A stretch of 24,348 bases of DNA from Verrucomicrobiota bacterium (GTDB lineage Bacteria; Verrucomicrobiota; Verrucomicrobiia; Verrucomicrobiales; Verrucomicrobiaceae). The translations under genes and the position numbers were made by a program. The stretch is from positions 1 to 24,348 of the forward strand of contig JAEYYS010000463.1 in assembly GCA_023428335.1 (NCBI GenBank). Direction: 5' to 3'. The notes below the pieces were generated by a model, which was given only the letters and a program-made list of their open reading frames with translations, was not told the DNA's origin and did no database searches. Shown one piece after another: positions 18,665 to 24,348 of this stretch. How positions within the stretch are numbered: the stretch's first letter is position 1; each line of letters starts with the position of its first letter.

Positions 18665-18728
18665 GTACTCGAGGGCTTTAGCCCGTCAGCGGTTGGCGAT
18701 CTCGGCACGGGCTTAAGCCCGGGAGTGC
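18665..18728. repeat. GGGCTTTAGCCC-type palindromic element, copy 1
   Basis: Two palindrome-like arms, 18665-18685 (with GAGGGCTTTAGCCCG) and 18708-18728 (with CGGGCTTAAGCCCGGGAG), are also inverted repeats of each other around a 22-base spacer. The same layout, arm length and spacer length recur at 20733-20796. It resembles paired REP/BIME-type elements. Confidence 0.85.
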
Positions 18729-18797
18729 TTGAGGCGACCTCAGGCCCGTGCAGGGGGCGGAGCAACTTGCTCGGCGGGTTAGACACGCGTTGAAGCC

Positions 18798-18902
18798 CGT
18801 AAATCGGCAGGATTGGCCCGCGTGTCGGTAGGACAAGGGCGCGTGTCGGTCGGACAAGGGCGCGTGTCAGGCGGACAAGGGCGCGTGTCGGGAGGATTGG
18901 CC
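18798..18902. repeat. 21-bp tandem repeat, five units
   Basis: Five consecutive 21-base units start at 18798, 18819, 18840, 18861 and 18882. The three central units read CGCGTGTCGG (or CAGG) followed by a variable base or two and GGACAAGGG; the outer two end in GGATTGGCC instead. Because 21 is a multiple of three, the array reads as a heptapeptide repeat on the minus strand (LTRALVR-like), but I see no gene that uses it. Confidence 0.85.
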
Positions 18903-19094
18903 GGGAGGTGAGCCTGTAGAGACGGGTGGATTCGTGCGGTCGGAGCCTTTGGCCGACCGGTGTGTCCGAACATCCGAATGAAGCGGATGTCGAAATCAGC
19001 ACTGAAGCTCGGACGAACGGGGAATGCAGACTGTGGTTGGGGGCATTGACCCCGCGTTTCCGGATGGCCAGCACTTCGCCAACCTGTTTTGAAC

Positions 19095-19127
19095 CGCTGA
19101 TAAGACGCGGATGAGACGCTGATCCTG
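19095..19127. repeat. 11-bp tandem repeat, three units
   Basis: Units CGCTGATAAGA, CGCGGATGAGA and CGCTGATCCTG follow one another directly. The 11-base period is close to one turn of the DNA helix. Similar degenerate CGCnGAT repeats are scattered in intergenic DNA of many bacteria; the function is unknown. Confidence 0.65.
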
Positions 19128-19144
19128 AGAGGAGGATGGGGGCA

Positions 19145-19170
19145 TGTAGGCGCCGTCGCCAGACGGCGGG
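19145..19170 (+). repeat. GCCA-loop hairpin repeat, copy 2
   Basis: GTAGG, then the perfect inverted repeat CGCCGTCGCCAGACGGCG (19151-19168; 7-bp stem, GCCA loop), then GGG. It shares its inner core with copy 1 and the GTAGGCG lead-in with copy 4. Confidence 0.85.
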
Positions 19171-19203
19171 GATGGGGCGGGTGGCAGGCAGCCGTTTGCC
19201 GAT

Positions 19204-19229
19204 CCTGCGTTCTGGCGAACGACGCCTGC
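19204..19229 (-). repeat. GCCA-loop hairpin repeat, copy 3 (inverted)
   Basis: On the minus strand it reads GCAGGCGT then CGTTC-GCCA-GAACG (core 19208-19221) then CAGG. The stem differs from copies 1 and 2 but remains fully paired. It faces copy 2 head-to-head about 40 bases away. Confidence 0.8.
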
Positions 19230-19537
19230 GGGCAGACGGGTGAGGTGTCGCTGGCCTCAAGCGCCGGTGCCATCTGTAGGGGGGGCAGCGACCCCGCGGT
19301 TCAGGCCGTGGGATCGGTTTCCAACCGGGCCATCTGCGGTTCAAGCCGCAGCCACTTTCCCCAAGCCCGTGCTGTCGGGTCGCTGGAGGCTTCAGCGGCC
19401 TTTTCCTTGACGGGATTGCCCGTGTTTGACAGTCTCCTGCCATGCACGTTTTTAGCGACGAAGTCGGCCCGCCTGGGCGGCCTTGGCGCGTGCAAAGCCT
19501 CGGTGTGTCCGAACTTGTTCTGACAATGGGAGGATGA

Positions 19538-20062
19538 ATGATACTGTCGCCCAACTCCGAAGCATCACTCGCCAAAATGACAGAGATTATCAGCCAGCAA
19601 GGAACTGAAGTCGATTTGAGTGCTCTGGATGGTTTCGAGGGAGCTTCTGCCATTCAGAGCTACGCTGCCAACTTCCGCCGTTGCGATCTTCCTCCCTTAC
19701 AGGTGGCACCTCCACTCGATCTGTTTCCTAATCAGCCGAGGACAGTGCCATATGAGCCACTTCTGAGGTGGGACGTATCAGAGCCTTGGAGGCATGCAGA
19801 ACAGGCAGGCGTCTATCTTGCTTACACCGAGCAAAAGACTTTGATCTATGTGGGGACGTCTCAGCGGCTTGCGGGCAGACTCTACTCCTATTTTGGAGGG
19901 GGCGGTTCGTGCGTCTTGAAGCACTCGACTTGGCCAATGCCCCCAAGATACTTAGCTACTGTGGCGGTGCCTGACACGCACAAGTTTGAGGCACCTGCAT
20001 TAGAAGCTTATTTGATCCAGCATCTGAATCCACCTTGGAACAGCATGTTCCGAAACGACTGA
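19538..20062 (+). CDS. GIY-YIG nuclease-fold protein
   Basis: A 174-aa protein with a C-terminal GIY-YIG domain (about residues 88-170): GVYLAY (91-96), LIYVGTS (102-108), RLAGRLYSYF with the catalytic-type Arg R114, and EAPALEAYLIQHLNPPWN with the metal-binding Glu (E156) and the family's terminal P..N. All hallmark residues are present, so it may be an active endonuclease. The first 85 residues are unrecognised. A good ribosome site, GGGAGG (19528-19533), precedes ATG 19538. Base composition is visibly less GC-rich than the flanking operons, and it lies alone among repeats, which suggests acquisition. It could be a homing, repair or restriction-related nuclease; no partner gene helps to decide. 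Confidence 0.75.
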   Translation: MILSPNSEASLAKMTEIISQQGTEVDLSALDGFEGASAIQSYAANFRRCDLPPLQVAPPLDLFPNQPRTVPYEPLLRWDVSEPWRHAEQAGVYLAYTEQKTLIYVGTSQRLAGRLYSYFGGGGSCVLKHSTWPMPPRYLATVAVPDTHKFEAPALEAYLIQHLNPPWNSMFRND

Positions 20063-20095
20063 TATGAGGACGACCACCGCGAGCACAAAGGCGAA

Positions 20096-20109
20096 CAAGG
20101 CGCGCCTTG
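20096..20109. repeat. perfect 14-bp palindrome
   Basis: CAAGGCGCGCCTTG is a perfect palindrome 33 bases after the GIY-YIG gene stop. No T-run follows, so it is not an obvious terminator; it could be a protein-binding site or chance. Confidence 0.4.
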
Positions 20110-20218
20110 ACAACCGCTGGAGCTGCTCTGTCGGCCATGCTTTCCGTAACTCTGATCCGCCATCCCGTTTCAACGCTCACCTCCGCCCAGGCGGTGCCAG
20201 CGCTTGAACGTCCGACCC

Positions 20219-20605
20219 ATGAGTCTTCCTGGAATAGCCTTCGTCGTTTTTGGGTTGGCCTGCGTTGCCTTGGGGGGCGCGCATGAATTCACTTGGTTCA
20301 GACGCCGGGGTGGCCTTGTCGTGAAGGGACTCGTTGTTGAGATCGTTGAGGATCGAACCCCCAGTGAAGGCGGCCCTTTCTGCCGGCCCAGGATCGAGTA
20401 TTCCATCGGAGGAGAGACTCGTGATTTTGTTTCGACGTACGGTTCCGTCGATGCTGAGGCGGTTGGGACTCACGTCGATGTCCTGCTGTCATCCGATGGC
20501 AAGGATGCGGAAGTTTTGAATTCTCGAAATCGGCTGCTTTTTTCAGTCATCCCTCTCGCCTTTGGGCTGTTGTTCATCGTGGTTGGATTCGGGATTCGCC
20601 ACTGA
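20219..20605 (+). CDS. DUF3592-like membrane protein
   Basis: A 128-aa protein with an N-terminal membrane helix (SLPGIAFVVFGLACVALGG) and a C-terminal one (LLFSVIPLAFGLLFIVVGFGI) flanking a small beta-rich domain. That domain reads GLVVKGLVVEIVED..., CRPRIEYSIGGETRDFVSTYGS, GTHVDVLLSSDGKDAEVLN. This is the DUF3592 layout, in which the middle domain is outside or inside the membrane and the function is unknown. ATG 20219 is preferred to TTG 20204. Composition is less GC-rich than the core genes. It has no evident operon partner; the GIY-YIG gene ends 156 bases upstream. Confidence 0.7.
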   Translation: MSLPGIAFVVFGLACVALGGAHEFTWFRRRGGLVVKGLVVEIVEDRTPSEGGPFCRPRIEYSIGGETRDFVSTYGSVDAEAVGTHVDVLLSSDGKDAEVLNSRNRLLFSVIPLAFGLLFIVVGFGIRH

Positions 20606-20732
20606 CTTTCATTCCCAGTCGGGCAAACAAACTGGGATCTGACAACGTGTGCATCACACGCCGGAGCATGCTTGTGCCTGCAGTCAGTCGCCCTGGGGGG
20701 CGCCATGCGCGCCCCGGTGGAGCTAACGCAAA

Positions 20733-20796
20733 GTAGTCCAGGGCTTTAGCCCGCGAACGGCTCGCCACTTCGGGACGGGCTGAAGCCCAGGAGTAC
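20733..20796. repeat. GGGCTTTAGCCC-type palindromic element, copy 2
   Basis: Arms 20733-20753 (CAGGGCTTTAGCCCG) and 20776-20796 (CGGGCTGAAGCCCAGGAG) have the same 21-22-21 layout as the element at 18665-18728, with clear similarity continuing past the right arm (GGCCGCAGGCC here, CGACCTCAGGCCC there). Confidence 0.85.
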
Positions 20797-20948
20797 TTTG
20801 GGTCGGCCGCAGGCCTCTGCCGGAGGTCACTCGCTTTGGGTGGTGGCCACGCGCTGGACCCTGAGCGAGCAGGCTAAAGCCATGCGCGCGCTCCGGGGAT
20901 CCAAACCCTCTGCGTCCCATCCTATCTCTGCGGTGCAGCTCTGAGGTT

Positions 20949-20986
20949 GGTAGGCAGCCAACCCCGCGTTGTGGCCAACGCGCCTA
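20949..20986 (-). repeat. GCCA-loop hairpin repeat, copy 4
   Basis: Minus strand: GTAGGCG, then CGTTG-GCCA-CAACG (inner core 20967-20980; full paired part CGCGTTGTGGCCAACGCG on the plus strand, 20965-20982), then CGGGG. An outer GTAGGC...GCCTAC pair encloses the element. The stem bases differ from the other copies but pair perfectly. Confidence 0.85.
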
Positions 20987-21004
20987 CGGGGAGGCGGCTG
21001 AGAC

Positions 21005-21038
21005 AATCAGAAATCAAGAATCAAGAATCCCCAATCCC
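21005..21038. repeat. short AATCAAG-type tandem repeats
   Basis: Degenerate 7-base units (AATCAGA, AATCAAG, AATCAAG, AATCCCC, AATCCCC) run just upstream of the speA stop codon. Comparable AATCAAAA-type strings are common intergenic repeats in bacteria. Confidence 0.6.
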
Positions 21039-21053
21039 CCGGCGTGAGCCGCC

Positions 21054-23003
<1,950 letters not shown>

Positions 23004-23023
23004 GGAGGTTACTGCGGAGGGCG

Positions 23024-23051
23024 AGTATGGGCGCATTCTCCCCGATGGAAA
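23024..23051 (-). promoter_or_regulatory. possible promoter of speA
   Basis: On the minus strand, TTTCCA (23046-23051) and CATACT (23024-23029) are separated by 16 bases and each match four of six positions of the sigma-70 -35 and -10 boxes. Transcription would begin just upstream of ATG 23003. The match is weak. Confidence 0.25.
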
Positions 23052-23155
23052 GCGAAAGTGTGGGCGGTGGCAGCGCGCCAGGCCGACGCTTTGACATCGC
23101 TCTCGCGTGCGGTTTTCCCGGGAAGGCGCGAGCGAGTCCGTCGCAGCACGCGGGG

Positions 23156-24348
23156 TCAGCCGAGGCGCAGGTCGAGGGTGAGCGGGAACTCGGCGACGCC
23201 CGGCAGGTCCACCGGCTCGATCCGGCCGGGGCTGTGGCCGTTGGCGAAGAAGCGCGCCAGGCGACGGCTTTCGGCCTCGTAGCTGTTGACCGGGAAGGTC
23301 TCGTAGTTGCGGCCGCCGGGGTGGGCGACGTGGAAGGTACAACCGCCGAGGCTGCGCCGGTTCCAGGTGTCGACGAGGTCAAAGATCAGCGGGCCGTGCA
23401 CGCCGATGGTGGGATGCAGGCACTCGGGCGGCTGCCAGGCGCGGTAGCGAACGCCGGCGACGTATTCGCCGACGGTGCCGGTGGGGTGCAGGGGCACGAC
23501 GCGCTGGTTGCAGGTGACGAGGTGGCGACCGCGGACGAGGCCGCTGACGCGCACCTGCAGGCGCTCGAGGCTGCTGTCGACGCGTCGCACCGTGCTGCCG
23601 GCGCCGCCTTCCTCGCCGAGCACGTGCCAGGGTTCCAGGGCGGTGCGCAGTTCCAGGTGGACGTCGTGGCGGGTGATGGCGCCGATGGCGGGGAACTTGA
23701 ATTCGAAGTGCGGGGCGAACCATTCCGGCTGGAAGGCGAAGCCGGCGGCGGTCATGTCCTCGAGCACATCGCAGAAGTCGCGCCAGACAAAGTGCGGCAG
23801 CAGGAAGCGGTCGTGCAGTTCCGTGCCCCAGCGCACGAGGCGCTGCTCGTAGGGCTGCTGCCAGAAGCGGGCGATGGCGGCGCGCAGCAGGAGCTGCTGG
23901 GCGAGGCTCATCTGCGCGTGGGGCGGCATTTCGAAGGAGCGCAGTTCGACCAGGCCCAGGCGACCCGTGGCCGAGCCGGGATCGAAGAGTTTGTCGATGC
24001 AGAACTCGGTGCGGTGGGTGTTGCCGGTGGCGTCGGTGAGCAGGTTGCGGAAGAGGCGGTCGACGAGCCACGGTGGTGGCGTGCCGTGTTCCCGGCGCTG
24101 GCGGTCGAGCTCGCGGAAGGCGAGTTCCAGCTCGAAGAGGGCGTCGTTCCTGGCCTCATCGATGCGCGGGTGCTGGCTGGTGGGACCGATGAAGAGGCCG
24201 CTGAACAGGTAGCTGAGGCTGGGGTGATTGTGCCAGTAGCCGAGCAGCGACTTGAGCAGGTCAGGCCGGCGCAGGAAGGGCGATTGACGCGGGGTTTCAC
24301 CGCCGACGACGATGTGGTTGCCGCCGCCGGTGCCGGTGTGGCGGCCGT
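23156..24348 (-). CDS. DUF2126-family protein (transglutaminase-associated), C-terminal part
   Basis: The gene enters from the right edge; about 397 codons are visible and the 5' part is missing. Reading inward from the edge one finds GTGGGNHIVVGG, then SPFLRRPDLLKSLLGYWHNHPSLSYLFSGLFIGPTSQHPR, HRTEFCIDKLFDPGSATGRLGLVELRSFEMPPH, LEPWHVLGEE, RVDSSLERLQVRVSGL, GVRYRAWQPPECLHPTIGVHGPLIFDLVDTW, and RSLGGCTFHVAHPGGRNYETFPVNSYEAE. This is the highly conserved DUF2126 domain, normally the C-terminal part of a roughly 1100-aa protein that begins with a transglutaminase-like domain. Such proteins are encoded with circularly permuted ATP-grasp and alpha-E (DUF403) proteins, in a predicted peptide-forming or modifying system of unproven function. 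ATG 23929 is internal; the frame stays open to the edge. Confidence 0.9.
   Translation of the reverse strand, partial: GRHTGTGGGNHIVVGGETPRQSPFLRRPDLLKSLLGYWHNHPSLSYLFSGLFIGPTSQHPRIDEARNDALFELELAFRELDRQRREHGTPPPWLVDRLFRNLLTDATGNTHRTEFCIDKLFDPGSATGRLGLVELRSFEMPPHAQMSLAQQLLLRAAIARFWQQPYEQRLVRWGTELHDRFLLPHFVWRDFCDVLEDMTAAGFAFQPEWFAPHFEFKFPAIGAITRHDVHLELRTALEPWHVLGEEGGAGSTVRRVDSSLERLQVRVSGLVRGRHLVTCNQRVVPLHPTGTVGEYVAGVRYRAWQPPECLHPTIGVHGPLIFDLVDTWNRRSLGGCTFHVAHPGGRNYETFPVNSYEAESRRLARFFANGHSPGRIEPVDLPGVAEFPLTLDLRLG

Larger units (their letters stand above)
18448..19537. other. 1.1-kb non-coding stretch packed with short repeats
   Basis: I find no convincing gene here. Open frames exist, including a long minus-strand one at 18556-19653, but they simply read through repeats and have no domain. 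The stretch holds a palindrome pair (18665-18728), a 21-bp tandem array (18798-18902), a 7-bp-stem hairpin CGGTCGG/CCGACCG (18937-18959), 11-bp repeats (19095-19127) and two GCCA-loop hairpins (19145-19170 and 19204-19229). It also holds two copies of a GGGGGCAnnGACCCCGCG element (19039-19063 and 19281-19305) and other small hairpins such as CGGTTTCCAACCG (19315-19327). A short ORF at 19442-19537 directly abuts the next gene. Confidence 0.7.
20606..21053. other. 448-base non-coding stretch made of several repeat types
   Basis: No supported gene. It contains the second GGGCTTTAGCCC-type element (20733-20796), a CTCTGCGT...CTCTGCGG direct repeat (about 20908-20932), a GCCA-loop hairpin (20949-20986) and a run of 7-base AATCAAG-like repeats (about 21005-21038). 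The speA stop follows on the opposite strand at 21054. Confidence 0.7.

Noticed and set aside
18798..18902. CRISPR array
   Set aside because: The 21-base units are contiguous, without spacers of unique sequence, and no cas gene is present.
19245..19523. 92-codon plus-strand ORF in the repeat stretch
   Set aside because: It translates repeat DNA, has no motif or ribosome site, and overlaps the repeat elements fully.
18556..19653. A 365-codon minus-strand open frame
   Set aside because: It reads through the palindromes, tandem array and other repeats, shows no domain, is rich in Pro/Arg/Ser, and overlaps the start of the GIY-YIG gene.
20063..20218. Integron attC site between the small cassette-like genes
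   Set aside because: I looked for the paired conserved boxes (GTTRRRY/RYYYAAC) in proper arrangement and did not find them; no integrase is visible.

Overview
The window is GC-rich and densely coded, with genes on both strands. The best guess for the source is a Gram-negative member of the Verrucomicrobiota, probably near the Opitutales. Reasons: lipid A synthesis (lpxD) and lipoproteins imply an outer membrane, a DUF5069-like protein typical of that phylum is present, there is a large eukaryotic-type Ser/Thr kinase, and the intergenic repeats are of a kind common there. This placement is inference; there is no rRNA or tRNA gene in the window to test it.

Layout. 1-2040 (+): the tail of a DHH/DHHA1 phosphoesterase overlapping truB, then an SCO1-like copper chaperone translationally coupled to a DUF420 membrane protein (cytochrome oxidase maturation). 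2051-3499 (-): lpxD behind a small YkgJ-like cysteine-cluster protein. 3550-4314 (+): an unknown protein whose 3' end overlaps tail-to-tail with a zinc-ribbon Ser/Thr kinase (4262-6652, -). 6740-10201 (+): an RluD-type pseudouridine synthase, a DUF5069-like protein followed by a good terminator, then a HemN/HemW-like radical SAM protein overlapping a chorismate-lyase-like protein. 10227-12778 (-): xylF-xylG, the binding protein and ATPase of a xylose-type ABC importer, with no permease gene beside them. 12833-14915 (-): cdsA-dxr (phospholipid and isoprenoid precursors). 14968-15879 (-): a TraB/GumN-family lipoprotein. 15992-18010 (+): a secreted protein with two alpha/beta-hydrolase halves, the second lacking the nucleophile.

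18.0-21.05 kb is different: three small genes of visibly lower GC (unknown, GIY-YIG nuclease-like, DUF3592 membrane protein) sit among non-coding DNA packed with short repeats. These include hairpins with a constant GCCA loop and covarying stems, paired GGGCTTTAGCCC-type palindromes, a 21-bp tandem array, 11-bp helical-period repeats and 7-bp AATCAAG repeats. It looks like an accessory or hypervariable stretch. After it, normal coding resumes with speA (arginine decarboxylase) and the C-terminal part of a DUF2126 protein running off the right edge.

No complete new defence or mobile system is visible. The parts most worth following up are the covarying hairpin family, the radical SAM/chorismate-lyase-like pair and the two-domain hydrolase.
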